DNA of 64,000 nt, taken from positions 144,405 to 208,404 of the forward strand of contig CAKUGY010000003.1 of NCBI GenBank assembly GCA_934654835.1. Reading direction: 5' to 3'. How positions within the stretch are numbered: position 1 is the first letter of the stretch; each line of letters begins with the position of its first letter. Positions 19,380-27,302 of this stretch are shown here, one piece after another. A program made the position numbers and the translations under genes. The notes under the pieces were generated by a model that was not told the origin of the DNA, made no database searches, and saw only the letters and a list, made by a program, of their open reading frames with translations. This DNA comes from an uncultured Collinsella sp. (GTDB lineage: Bacteria; Actinomycetota; Coriobacteriia; Coriobacteriales; Coriobacteriaceae).

Positions 19380-19760
19380 ATGGCCCTACGTGAATCCGGA
19401 GAAGACTACCTCGAATCGATCTACGTGCTGTCGGAGCGCCAAGGTATCGTGCGCTCGATTGACGTTGCGGAGTATCTTGGCGTGACCAAGGCGAGCGTGT
19501 CCAAAGCCATGGCGACGCTGGAGAACAACGGCTACGTCGAAATGGGTAAACGCGATGTGCATCTGACGGAGCGTGGGCTGGAGGTCGCGCGCCAAATGTG
19601 GGAGCGCCACTGCTTTTTCGTGCAGCTGCTCGAGGATGCGGGCGTGTCGGCCGAGGTGGCGTCGCAAGAGGGCTGCCACATGGAGCATTGCCTGAGCGAG
19701 GAAAGCTTCGAGAAACTGAGGGCGATGTTGAACCGGGAAGATGTAACGGACCCCCAATAG
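19380..19760 (+). CDS. DtxR/MntR-family metal-dependent transcriptional regulator
   Basis: A 126-residue protein with the winged-helix head of the DtxR family (SGEDYLESIYVLSE, then SIDVAEYLGVTKASVSKAM as the recognition helix region) followed by the short dimerisation/metal domain (GLEVARQMWERHCFFVQLLE, and the cysteine/histidine run EGCHMEHCLSEES). It lacks the SH3-like third domain, so it has MntR-like length. In the family, Mn or Fe binding enables DNA binding. Start ATG 19380 follows GAAAGGCGG. No transporter is adjacent; the metal permease at 26.1 kb is a possible target. Confidence 0.88.
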   Translation: MALRESGEDYLESIYVLSERQGIVRSIDVAEYLGVTKASVSKAMATLENNGYVEMGKRDVHLTERGLEVARQMWERHCFFVQLLEDAGVSAEVASQEGCHMEHCLSEESFEKLRAMLNREDVTDPQ

Positions 19761-20021
19761 CGCGGAGTTCGCGCAAAGCGCGAACCAGCGAAAGGGGATA
19801 GAGACCCCAAACAACAACAGCTACCATTGAGTCCAAAGTAACCCAATCAATGGGTAGCGTCCTTTCAACAGCGCCGCCCTTACATCCCAAAGTGGCGCGC
19901 CTCCCGCGCCGAAACGGCGCGGGACAGCGACCGGGACCAAAGGCCCTCTCAGCCAAGTCCAACTCAGACAAGGAACTCCGCCAGACAGCGATGCCCAAGA
20001 ACCGCCAGCGACGTTAACGCA

Positions 20022-20148
20022 GGCCGGGGCCGGGCTTGGTTTTGAAAACACTCCGCAGCGCGAGGCCCGCCTTTCCGCAGCTCCGCAGGAGCAGGAAAGA
20101 CGGGCCTCATGCGCGAGGACGTTTTCAAAACCAAGCCCGGCCCCGGCC
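20022..20148. repeat. 127-bp nested cruciform after the P-type ATPase gene
   Basis: Perfect 28-bp outer arms (20022-20049 and 20121-20148, beginning GGCCGGGGCCGGGC) enclose a second 15-bp stem (20062-20076 with 20094-20108, 14 of 15). It lies 9 bp past the ATPase stop and could end its transcript. The rest of 19761-20021 has only two short hairpins (about 19766-19786 and 19820-19858) and no gene. Confidence 0.88.
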
Positions 20149-20156
20149 GGACAACG

Positions 20157-22109
20157 CTACAGGTTCTTGACACCCATCGCGCGCATGGCGTTCAGAATGG
20201 CGATGATCGCCACGCCTACATCGCCGAACACGGCGAGCCACATGTTGGCAATGCCGAGCGCCGCAAGCACCAGAATCAGCAGCTTGATACCCAGCGCAAA
20301 GATGATGTTCTGCCAGACAATTGTCATGGTCTTGCGCGCTACGCGAATCGCACGGGCGATGTTGGACGGCTTGTCGTCCATGAGTACGACGTCGGCGGCC
20401 TCAATCGCGGCGTCCGAACCCATGGCGCCCATGGCGATTCCGACGTCGGCTCGGGTGAGCACGGGTGCGTCGTTGATACCGTCGCCGACAAAGGCGAGCT
20501 TGCCCTTGCCGCTCTCGGCCGAAAGCAGCGCCTCGACGCGCTCGACCTTGTCGCCTGGCAGCAGCTGCGCATGGAACTCGTCGAGCCCAAGCCGCTTGGC
20601 CACCTCAACCGCTACTTCCTCGCGGTCGCCCGTGAGCATAACGGTGCGCTTGACGCCGGCGGCGTGCAGGTCGCGAATCGTTTGCTCGGCATCGGCCTTT
20701 ACGGTATCGGCGATCACGATGTGGCCGGCGTACGTGCCATCGATCAGCACATGCAGGATTGTACCAACGACCTCGCAATTGGGAGCGTCGATACCTGCCG
20801 CAGCGAGCATCTTGGCGTTACCGACGACGACGTGCTTGCCGTCGATGGTTGCCGTCACACCGTGGCCCGCGTCGTTGGCGGAGTCGCTCACGCGTTTGGG
20901 GTCGACCTCGCCCTGGTAGGCGGCGCGCACCGACTGCGCGATGGGGTGGTCGGAGAACGACTCGGCTAGGGCTGCGACCTCGAGGAGCGACTGCTCGGTA
21001 TAGCCGGACTCGGGGTGTACCGCGACGACCGAGAACGTACCGTTGGTGAGGGTGCCGGTCTTGTCGAAGACGACGGTGTCAACGTCGGCAAGCGTCTCGA
21101 GGTAGTTGGAGCCTTTGATGAGAACGCCCAGCTTGGACGCGCCGCCGATGCCGCCAAAGAAGCTCAGCGGCACGCTGATAACGAGGGCACAGGGGCAGCT
21201 GACGACCAGGAAGGTCAGGCCGCGCAGGATCCAGTCGGACCAGGCGCCGGTGATCAGACCGCCGCCGAGCGCGAGCACCGCAGCGGCGCCGGTGACGGCG
21301 GGCGTGTAGACGCGTGCGAAGCGCGTGATGAAGTTCTCGGTGCGCGCCTTCTTTTCGCTGGCGTTTTCCACGAGCTCCAGGATGCGGCTGACGGTGGACT
21401 CGCCAAACGGCTTGGTGGTACGCACGCGGATGAGGCCCGTCATGTTGATGCAGCCGCTGATGATATCGTCGCCGAACTTGGCGGGGCGGGGGACCGATTC
21501 GCCGGTGAGGGCGGCGGTGTCGAGCTGCGTCTCGCCGTCGACGATGACGCCATCGATGGGCACGCGCTCGCCGGGCTTGACGACGATCACGGTGCCGACG
21601 GCAATGTCATCGGGGAAGACCTGCTCGAGCGTGCCGTCAGGCTGCTCGACGTTGGCGTAGTCGGGCGCGATGTCCATCATGGCGCTGATCGACTTGCGGC
21701 TTTTGCCTACGGCGTAGGCCTGGAACAGCTCGCCGACCTGGTAGAACAGCATGACGGCGGCGCCTTCGGCCATGTGCGGGTCGGCATCGGGGAAGAGAAC
21801 CATGGCAAACGCGCCGATGGTCGCAACGACCATGAGGAAGCTTTCGTCGAAGGCCTTGCCGCGGCGGATGTTGTTAAACGCCTTTTGAAGGACGTCATAG
21901 CCGCCGATTAAAAACGGCACGAGGAACAGCACGAAGCTGGCGTATATGTCGCCCGGCTCGCCGAACATTGCGGTCAGGGCGCCAAGCTCCTCGAGGGCAT
22001 ATACCACAGCAAAGATGCCCAGCGCCACCAGGATGCGATTGCGCTTATGCTCGAGGGACTCTTTCTTCTTGCGCTTCTTCTTTTTCTTTTTGGGGTCGGC
22101 GGTCGCCAT
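20157..22109 (-). CDS. Zn/Cd/Co-translocating P1B-type ATPase
   Basis: A 650-residue heavy-metal exporter. Conserved sites: TGES at 202-205, the metal-passage motif SCPCAL with Cys305 and Cys307, and phosphorylation site DKTGT at 349-353; hydrophobic pairs flank each domain. CPC plus an SmtB-type repressor next door points to Zn/Cd/Pb rather than copper. Instead of an N-terminal HMA domain it has only a lysine run (KKKKKKRKKK at residues 7-16); the HMA domain is a separate gene (22209-22427). An operator matching the repressor's own box lies 24 bp upstream of the start, so it likely has its own metal-induced promoter. Confidence 0.93.
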   Translation of the reverse strand: MATADPKKKKKKRKKKESLEHKRNRILVALGIFAVVYALEELGALTAMFGEPGDIYASFVLFLVPFLIGGYDVLQKAFNNIRRGKAFDESFLMVVATIGAFAMVLFPDADPHMAEGAAVMLFYQVGELFQAYAVGKSRKSISAMMDIAPDYANVEQPDGTLEQVFPDDIAVGTVIVVKPGERVPIDGVIVDGETQLDTAALTGESVPRPAKFGDDIISGCINMTGLIRVRTTKPFGESTVSRILELVENASEKKARTENFITRFARVYTPAVTGAAAVLALGGGLITGAWSDWILRGLTFLVVSCPCALVISVPLSFFGGIGGASKLGVLIKGSNYLETLADVDTVVFDKTGTLTNGTFSVVAVHPESGYTEQSLLEVAALAESFSDHPIAQSVRAAYQGEVDPKRVSDSANDAGHGVTATIDGKHVVVGNAKMLAAAGIDAPNCEVVGTILHVLIDGTYAGHIVIADTVKADAEQTIRDLHAAGVKRTVMLTGDREEVAVEVAKRLGLDEFHAQLLPGDKVERVEALLSAESGKGKLAFVGDGINDAPVLTRADVGIAMGAMGSDAAIEAADVVLMDDKPSNIARAIRVARKTMTIVWQNIIFALGIKLLILVLAALGIANMWLAVFGDVGVAIIAILNAMRAMGVKNL

Positions 22110-22132
22110 GATTCAAACCTCCCATTTGAATG

Positions 22133-22154
22133 TGTGAACACTCGCTCATATAAT
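22133..22154 (-). promoter_or_regulatory. SmtB/CadC-type operator upstream of the P-type ATPase
   Basis: The sequence GTGAACACTCGCTCATATAAT matches the arms of the repressor's own operator at most positions (about 19 of 22). It lies between the HMA gene and the ATPase start, so the ATPase is probably repressed independently. Confidence 0.7.
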
Positions 22155-22208
22155 ATCGCGAGCAAAGGCCGCGGCAAGCGCGGCCTTGCAGGTTGGCGCG
22201 TGTGCGGA

Positions 22209-22427
22209 CTAGAGGATGATCTCGCAGTCGGGCTCGGCGTCGGCGGTGAACTCAACGACGCGGTCCAGGACCTCGTCGAACTCGGCGTCGTCGGCCTCGA
22301 GCGTCAGCTTCTGGGTCATAAAGTTGACCGACACGGACTTGACGCCCTCGAGCTTGGCCAGCTCCTCCTGAAGCTCACGTGCGCAGTTGGCGCAGTCGAT
22401 CTCGTCGAGCTTGAACTGCTTTTTCAT
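22209..22427 (-). CDS. HMA-domain metallochaperone
   Basis: A 72-residue protein that is essentially one heavy-metal-associated domain: the beta-alpha-beta pattern with DCANC at 11-15 (Cys12 and Cys15, CxxC) followed by LEGVKSVSVNF. DCANC is the variant typical of zinc/cadmium HMA domains rather than the copper form MTCxxC. ATG 22427 follows GAAAGGAAC; the longer frame is rejected. It lies between the repressor and the ATPase, and probably supplies the metal-binding domain missing from the ATPase N-terminus. Confidence 0.88.
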   Translation of the reverse strand: MKKQFKLDEIDCANCARELQEELAKLEGVKSVSVNFMTQKLTLEADDAEFDEVLDRVVEFTADAEPDCEIIL

Positions 22428-22490
22428 GATAGGTTCCTTTCCCTGTGTTAGCGGCCTGGGTGCCGGCTGCGCTGGTACCATGGTTGGCTG

Positions 22491-22856
22491 TTATTCGCAG
22501 ATGTGGCTCATGCCCTGGTTGAGCATGGTGTAGACGTGGTCGTCAGCGAGCGAGTAGAGGATGTTGCGGCCGTCGCGGCGGAACTTGACCAGGTGCGACT
22601 GCTTGAGCGTGCGTAGCTGGTGCGAGACCGCGGACTGCGAGGTTTCGGTTGCTTCGGCGATGTCTGCCACGCACAGCTCGCGGCCCATGAGGGCATAGAG
22701 GATCTTGATGCGCGTGGTGTCGCTGAAGACCTTGAACAGATCGGCAAGGTCGTAGAGCAACTCCTCGTCGGGCAGGTCCTCGGGCGAGCAGGTGGTGGGG
22801 ACGACGGGCTCGGCGGTTTCGCCGTCGATCGTTGTTTCATCAGCGTGGTCGCTCAT
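22491..22856 (-). CDS. ArsR/SmtB-family zinc-responsive repressor
   Basis: A 121-residue winged-helix repressor. Two known metal sites are readable: ELCVAD at 60-65 with Cys62 (alpha-3 site of the CadC/SmtB type) and, at the C-terminus, Asp105, His107, His118 and Glu121, whose spacing matches the alpha-5 zinc site of SmtB exactly. The recognition helix is TSQSAVSHQLRTLKQ. Metal binding should release the operators at 22870-22926 and 22133-22154 and induce the HMA protein and ATPase. An extra 25 residues precede the first helix and include Cys23, which could add a ligand. Confidence 0.94.
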   Translation of the reverse strand: MSDHADETTIDGETAEPVVPTTCSPEDLPDEELLYDLADLFKVFSDTTRIKILYALMGRELCVADIAEATETSQSAVSHQLRTLKQSHLVKFRRDGRNILYSLADDHVYTMLNQGMSHICE

Positions 22857-22869
22857 TGCAACATCCTTT

Positions 22870-22926
22870 CATATGAACATGCGCTCATATAATGTACTTC
22901 CGATTATATGAGCGCATGTTCATATG
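22870..22926 (-). promoter_or_regulatory. Double operator of the SmtB-like repressor
   Basis: Perfect 24-bp inverted arms (22870-22893 and 22903-22926; arm contains TATGAACATGCGCTCATATA) separated by 9 bp. Each arm alone resembles a 12-2-12-type SmtB box, so two dimers may bind. It starts 13 bp before the repressor gene. The rest of 22927-23247 is AT-rich with no supported gene. Confidence 0.85.
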
Positions 22927-23009
22927 TCAATGCTATTTGTGGCGTTATTTGATAATTGCTTGCCGCCGAAGCGGGATTTTTCTAGTCGAGCATGGCTCGA
23001 TTCATCGTC

Positions 23010-23229
23010 CATCTGCAAAAATCGAGTTGCGCGGTCGATGGGCTATTCGCGGATTCTCTGAAAGTGCGTATTTGGTTATTTTTGATGCAAATATCTGGTC
23101 AATAATGCAATAAATTGTTCAATCTTATTTTTTTAAGCGCGCTGTTTCAGTATTTGGAGAGCCGGATTGAGCCATTTGAGGATGACTCGCGTGCTGCCGT
23201 GACCACGCAACTCGAAAATTGCAGTCGGG
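23010..23229. repeat. Degenerate inverted-arm element J, copy 1
   Basis: CATCTGCAAAAATCGAGTTG at 23010-23029 is partly complementary to CGCAACTCGAAAATTGCAG at 23206-23224. A better-preserved relative with similar arms lies at 24630-24826, on the other side of the nuclease-like gene. Weak but repeated pattern. Confidence 0.4.
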
Positions 23230-23247
23230 CAAATGCGGAAACAGGTT

Positions 23248-24456
23248 TTAGAACGGCAGACCCTCGATCAAATCGACAATCATGTCGTCTTCAGTGCGCG
23301 GGCCGACAGTTTTCGCGTGCGGGCTAGCATCGTCAACCAGGTTCATCTCCTCAGCTAGTTCGCCAACATGCTGCATGTCATCGGGTTCGGGGGTCTCGTT
23401 GATGCTCGGGTCGTCAACCTGCGGATACTGGCTCGCAATTTCTTGCTCTGTTGCCTGCGCTTCTCTGCGCTCTTCGAGGATTCGGCGACCATATTCGAAG
23501 TACCGCCGCAAGACAAATTGGCGAAGATCCTCCTGGAGGGCTGTGAAGTCATCCGGGAGACGCCCGGGGCAGATCTTCTCGCGAATGCGAATCGCTTCCA
23601 TAACCCGTCTAAAGGCGGACTGTTTGAAAAATGAATGGCGACTGATAGCGATAACGGCATACCCCATGTTTCGAAGCGTGTTTCGACGCTCCTCATCAAT
23701 CGCCTGTTGCTCGGGCTCATCATGGAAAAATCCGTTGTACTCGATGTCGGTCATTGATTTTTCGAGCAGCGCGTCGAAGTAGAATACGGTGCGCCTCGTA
23801 AGGGCAGAGTACCTTTTGGGAACTGGGACCGGAAAGTCAGTTTTGATGGCGCGAATACCAAAGCCGCCCACGGATTTGGGCATTGTGAGCATCATGACGA
23901 AAGCCGTTTCGAGCGGAGAGCGGCAGCCGTCGCGCACATATCCAAGCGCCTTGATTGCATTGTTTGAGCCGCGATAGCCCGATGCCTGGGAAAAGAAGTT
24001 CCTGAGCGCTTCGGTATTGGTTAGGGCGGGGCGCTCACGATATCCTGTTTCGTCGGATGCGTCGAGTGCGTAGGAGCCACAGATTTCAAAGTAGTATTCA
24101 ACAAGTTCCCGTAGGCTGAGATCGTTTGCGGCTTGCAAGGCACACAGTTTGATGTCAACGATATAGATGCCAGCCTCGAGCTCAAGGTAGCTTTCTGAGT
24201 CGAAGGTATAGCGCGTGCGATGGCAAACGCATCCATCGCAATGCCTTCGGGCGTTATTGGAGTACGTCAGTACGTGGACAGTTTTGGATTCGATGCCTTT
24301 CCCGTTCAGCCACGATTTGGCCGTCTGCAGGTCGGGCTCGGTTGGTACGGATGCCCTGATCCTTTCCATGGGTATGGGGTCGGTCGTGAATAGCGCGACC
24401 GACTCGGCTGCTTGGTATACGGCCCGTGCCGTGGCATGTGATAGAACGATTCCCAT
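23248..24456 (-). CDS. Nuclease-like protein with AbiEi-like N-terminus and PD-(D/E)XK-like C-terminus
   Basis: I know no named function. The 402-residue protein has a SHATA stretch at residues 6-10 like that of actinobacterial AbiEi-type proteins, a middle block LVEYYFEICGSYAL (118-131), then acidic positions spaced like a PD-(D/E)XK nuclease: Glu183 (SPLETAF), Asp228, Asp237-Ile-Glu239 (TDIEYNGFFH) and a following DEERRNTLRNMGYAV helix-strand unit as in DUF559/Vsr-like folds. The last 110 residues are acidic and probably disordered. It is paralogous to 32646-33695 (shared SPLE, YE-CGSYA and R..L..MGY.V blocks). The start is uncertain because no ribosome site is clear. Inverted repeat elements flank it. 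Confidence 0.6.
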   Translation of the reverse strand: MGIVLSHATARAVYQAAESVALFTTDPIPMERIRASVPTEPDLQTAKSWLNGKGIESKTVHVLTYSNNARRHCDGCVCHRTRYTFDSESYLELEAGIYIVDIKLCALQAANDLSLRELVEYYFEICGSYALDASDETGYRERPALTNTEALRNFFSQASGYRGSNNAIKALGYVRDGCRSPLETAFVMMLTMPKSVGGFGIRAIKTDFPVPVPKRYSALTRRTVFYFDALLEKSMTDIEYNGFFHDEPEQQAIDEERRNTLRNMGYAVIAISRHSFFKQSAFRRVMEAIRIREKICPGRLPDDFTALQEDLRQFVLRRYFEYGRRILEERREAQATEQEIASQYPQVDDPSINETPEPDDMQHVGELAEEMNLVDDASPHAKTVGPRTEDDMIVDLIEGLPF

Positions 24457-24629
24457 ATGCGCATCATGACATAGCTTGTGCTCTGCACACTGAAGGCATC
24501 GGGCAACGGCGTCGAAACGGAGCGCATCTTCTGCGAACGGTAGTATTCACCCGATGCGCGGTTGAACGGTTGGCGCCAATGGAGAGTTTTCTGTCGCTTG
24601 GCCTCATTTGGGCGAATCCCCGTAGATGT

Positions 24630-24826
24630 CATCTGCATTTTTCGAGTTAGGCGGTTTTGACTCATGTAAAAAAGTCGATGGAACTGCATCTGTCGTGCAA
24701 TTTTTGACCGGAACCAGGTGTTAGGGCGCCAGACCAGCCCGTTTCAGAATGGTTTTTCGCTCTGCAACGGCGAAAAAGGCTTCGGCGGGGAGCTGAGTAA
24801 ACCGCGCAACTCAAAAAATGTAGATG
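24630..24826. repeat. Inverted-arm element J, copy 2
   Basis: CATCTGCATTTTTCGAGTTA (24630-24649) is complementary to CAACTCAAAAAATGTAGATG (24807-24826) at about 17 of 20 positions. The remaining gap between 24457 and 24978 holds this element, a GC hairpin at 24876 and no supported gene. Confidence 0.5.
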
Positions 24827-24875
24827 GGCGTATTTCAAAATGAGTGGAAGGCGGCGTTCTTTGCCGCGAGAAGGC

Positions 24876-24911
24876 AAGACGGGGCGCGGTCGAAAGACCG
24901 TGCTCCGTCTT
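24876..24911 (-). terminator. GNRA-loop hairpin after the exonuclease gene
   Basis: AAGACGGGGCGCGGTC, loop GAAA, then a 14-of-16 complementary arm. It lies 68 bp past the stop of the minus-strand exonuclease gene. No T run follows, so termination is only likely. Confidence 0.5.
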
Positions 24912-24978
24912 CTGCGCGTTCGTCTGGTTTGCTGCTATTTGCGCTGTGCTGTTATGGGTGTTATCGCGAGCGGCTTCA

Positions 24979-25947
24979 CTACTTCGCGAACAGGTTCTTG
25001 AGGTTGAACTCGGCTTGGACGGTTCGGAGCATGAGGTCGGTGTCGTCGAGGCCCAGGTGTTGCTCGTTGGCGTCGGCAGCGAGGGTGCCGCGGCGGCGTG
25101 CCCAGTTTTCGAGCGCGGCGGGCGCGGACTCGCGGGGGAGTGAACGCACGTCGGCGTCCAGGCTGCGGCAGATCTGGCGGGAGTCGATGACGATGATCTT
25201 GCCTGCGCGGCGTGCCTCGGCGTAGCCATCAAGGTGAATCTTGAACCAGCTGTCCTCGAAGGCGGCGTTGTGCGCCATGTACGGATACTTCTTCATGAGC
25301 TTGAGCAGCTGCTTTTGCAGCTCCTTGTTCTCGCGGAAGGGCTTTTTGCCGTCGATGTCGTCCCACGTAATGTGGTGGATATTCGACAGCGGCACGTCCT
25401 CGCCGCGGTAGATATCGGGCAGGCCGCAGTAGTGCGCCTCGGCGTCGTGCGGTACGGCGTCGCTGGTGAGTTCCATGATCTCCCAGCCCACGTTGATGAT
25501 GTAGCCGCGCTCGGGCGCGCGACCGGTGGTCTCGATGTCGATGCCCAGCACCGTGCCCTGGATGGGCTTGCGGGCGTAGGCCACGCCGAGCGCGTCACGG
25601 TCGCCGCGGATCTCGCGCATGACCGACGCGGCGGTGCGCTTTTGCATCTTGCCGATGGCGGCGCAGGTGTCGGCGTCGGACAGGCCGCGCGAAAGCGTCG
25701 CGGGCGTCACGTTGCGCAGACGCGCTTCGCCAATCTGGTCGCACAGGTCGCGGTTGCGGTCGGCCAGGTCACGCACGGTGGCAAAGTCAAAGCCGGGGTC
25801 ATCCTCGGCGGTAAAGTACTCGGTCTCGAGCACCTTGAGGGCCTCCTCGCCCTTTTGGCGCTCGGACTCCATGGCGCCGTGATCGCCATAGATAAACATG
25901 GGGATAAACGGCTGGCGCTCGTATTCAAGTGCTTGCGAAACGTTCAT
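24979..25947 (-). CDS. DnaQ-like 3'-5' exonuclease domain protein
   Basis: A 322-residue protein whose C-terminal 190 residues form a DEDD exonuclease domain: motif I GIDIETTG with Asp137 and Glu139, motif II AHNAAFEDSWF near 222-232 with the aspartate, and motif III near LGLDDTDLML close to residue 305 with a further aspartate. The 130-residue N-terminal part is helical, charged and unfamiliar. It is not a polymerase epsilon subunit by context; a role in DNA or RNA end trimming is plausible. Start ATG 25947 has CAAGGAGCA upstream. Divergent from the metal permease gene. Confidence 0.8.
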   Translation of the reverse strand: MNVSQALEYERQPFIPMFIYGDHGAMESERQKGEEALKVLETEYFTAEDDPGFDFATVRDLADRNRDLCDQIGEARLRNVTPATLSRGLSDADTCAAIGKMQKRTAASVMREIRGDRDALGVAYARKPIQGTVLGIDIETTGRAPERGYIINVGWEIMELTSDAVPHDAEAHYCGLPDIYRGEDVPLSNIHHITWDDIDGKKPFRENKELQKQLLKLMKKYPYMAHNAAFEDSWFKIHLDGYAEARRAGKIIVIDSRQICRSLDADVRSLPRESAPAALENWARRRGTLAADANEQHLGLDDTDLMLRTVQAEFNLKNLFAK

Positions 25948-26007
25948 ATGCTGCTCCTTGGACGGGCCGCCTTGCGCGGCTCGGGTTTATTGAGATGTGG
26001 CGAGATG

Positions 26008-26086
26008 ATAGTTTACCATGGGCAACTATTGGCATCACGCCTAGGACAACTACAATACCCTAGTTGACCGCTAGGACTTTTACAAT
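26008..26086 (+). promoter_or_regulatory. Promoter and candidate operators of the metal permease
   Basis: A palindrome (26008-26029, ATAGTTT-CCATGG-AACTAT core) precedes TTGGCA (26029-26034) and TACAAT (26051-26056) at 16-bp spacing, a good promoter. CTAGGAC-N3-TACAAT occurs at 26041-26056 and again at 26071-26086, exactly 30 bp apart, which suits binding of a regulator on one helix face. Confidence 0.5.
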
Positions 26087-26118
26087 GCTGCCGAAAGACA
26101 CGAAAGGTTCCATCCGTC

Positions 26119-27195
26119 ATGGATTTACTGATAGATATTCTGCTCGACGCCGGTAAAGACACGCTCTCGCTGGTGCCGTTTTTGTTGGTGACGTATCTTG
26201 CCCTCGAGACACTTGAGCACGTTGCGGGCGACCGCGTCAATGGCGCCATCAAGCGCGCCGGTGCCGCGGGTCCGGTTGTCGGTTCGCTGCTGGGCATCGT
26301 GCCGCAGTGCGGATTTTCGGCCATGGCGGCCACGCTGTACGCCGGTCGCGTTGTGACGTTGGGCACGCTGGTTGCGGTGTTCCTTTCGACTTCCGATGAG
26401 ATGCTGCCGCTGTTGCTTGCCGAGCAGGTTCCCGTGCAGACCATGGCGATGCTGCTGGTATCGAAGGCGCTGATTGCGCTGACCACGGGCTTTATCGTGG
26501 ACGCCGCCATTCGCGGCCTGCGTCGCAACGCTCGCGCGCATGCGGCGATTCGCCGCACCGTGCTTGGGACCGCTGCCAATCCTGCCCATGTGAACTGCGC
26601 GCACGACGACCACACCGGCGGTGACATCATCGACGAGGTTGCCGAGGCCGGTGTGAGCGCCGACCATATCCACGAGCTGTGCGAGCGCGACCATTGCGGC
26701 TGTGATGATGATGAGGGTGAGCATGGGCATGGGCACCACCATGACTACGGTCACGCGGACGAGCATCACCACGACCACGGCCACTCCCACGAGGGCGCGC
26801 CTGTCCTATCGATCATCCGCAGCGCGATCTCGCACACCGTGCAGGTGTCGGTATTCATTTTTCTAGTGACGCTGATCCTGGTCGCCGTCCTCGAGACCTT
26901 TGGCGAGTCGGCGATCGAGCAGTTCCTGCGCGGCAACGAGATGCTCGCCGTCCTGGGCTCGGCACTTGTTGGCCTGATTCCCAACTGCTCCGCCAGCGTC
27001 GTCATTACGCAGCTGTACCTGGAGGGCGCACTGCAGCTTGCCCCGATGCTCGCCGGCACGCTTATTTCCGCCGGCGTGGGCTACCTGGTGCTGTTCCGCA
27101 CCAACCGTAGCGCCCGCGAAAACGCCCTGTTCCTGGTCATGATGTATGTCATCGGTGCCGGCTGGGGACTCATCTTGTCCGCCTGTGGCCTCTAA
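26119..27195 (+). CDS. Putative manganese/metal permease with His-rich cytoplasmic loop
   Basis: A 358-residue membrane protein of the ArsP_2 / putative manganese transporter type (related to the DUF318 permeases). Two homologous halves each have a small-residue-rich helix with a cysteine: GIVPQCGFSAMAATLYAGR near residue 59 and GLIPNCSASVVITQLYLEG near 290. Between them is a loop of about 75 residues with many His and Asp (HGHGHHHDYGHADEHHHDHG near 200-220), which must bind metal. Substrate direction is not visible; efflux is likely from the family. Promoter elements lie just upstream. Confidence 0.82.
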   Translation: MDLLIDILLDAGKDTLSLVPFLLVTYLALETLEHVAGDRVNGAIKRAGAAGPVVGSLLGIVPQCGFSAMAATLYAGRVVTLGTLVAVFLSTSDEMLPLLLAEQVPVQTMAMLLVSKALIALTTGFIVDAAIRGLRRNARAHAAIRRTVLGTAANPAHVNCAHDDHTGGDIIDEVAEAGVSADHIHELCERDHCGCDDDEGEHGHGHHHDYGHADEHHHDHGHSHEGAPVLSIIRSAISHTVQVSVFIFLVTLILVAVLETFGESAIEQFLRGNEMLAVLGSALVGLIPNCSASVVITQLYLEGALQLAPMLAGTLISAGVGYLVLFRTNRSARENALFLVMMYVIGAGWGLILSACGL

Positions 27196-27300
27196 GTAGA
27201 TTTTTGGGACATGCCTTAAAATCTACCCTTATGACCAGGGCATTTCACACAGTCAAAAACAAAAAGGTAGGTTTTTAGGCATGTCCCAAAAATCTACCTT
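27194..27300. repeat. Palindromic repeat family E between convergent genes
   Basis: Outer arms 27194-27218 and 27276-27300 (core TAGATTTTTGGGACATGCC) with a nested AAAATCTACC / GGTAGGTTTT pair. It fills the gap between the permease and yaiI stops and overlaps the permease stop, so it probably serves as a bidirectional terminator. Confidence 0.85.
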
Positions 27301-27302
27301 GG

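Noticed and set aside
22892..23113. 73-codon plus-strand frame after the zinc operator
   Set aside because: Begins within the operator arm, has odd composition and no ribosome site.
24824..25225. Plus-strand frames around 24.8-25.2 kb
   Set aside because: They overlap the exonuclease gene and a hairpin; arginine/serine-rich shadows.
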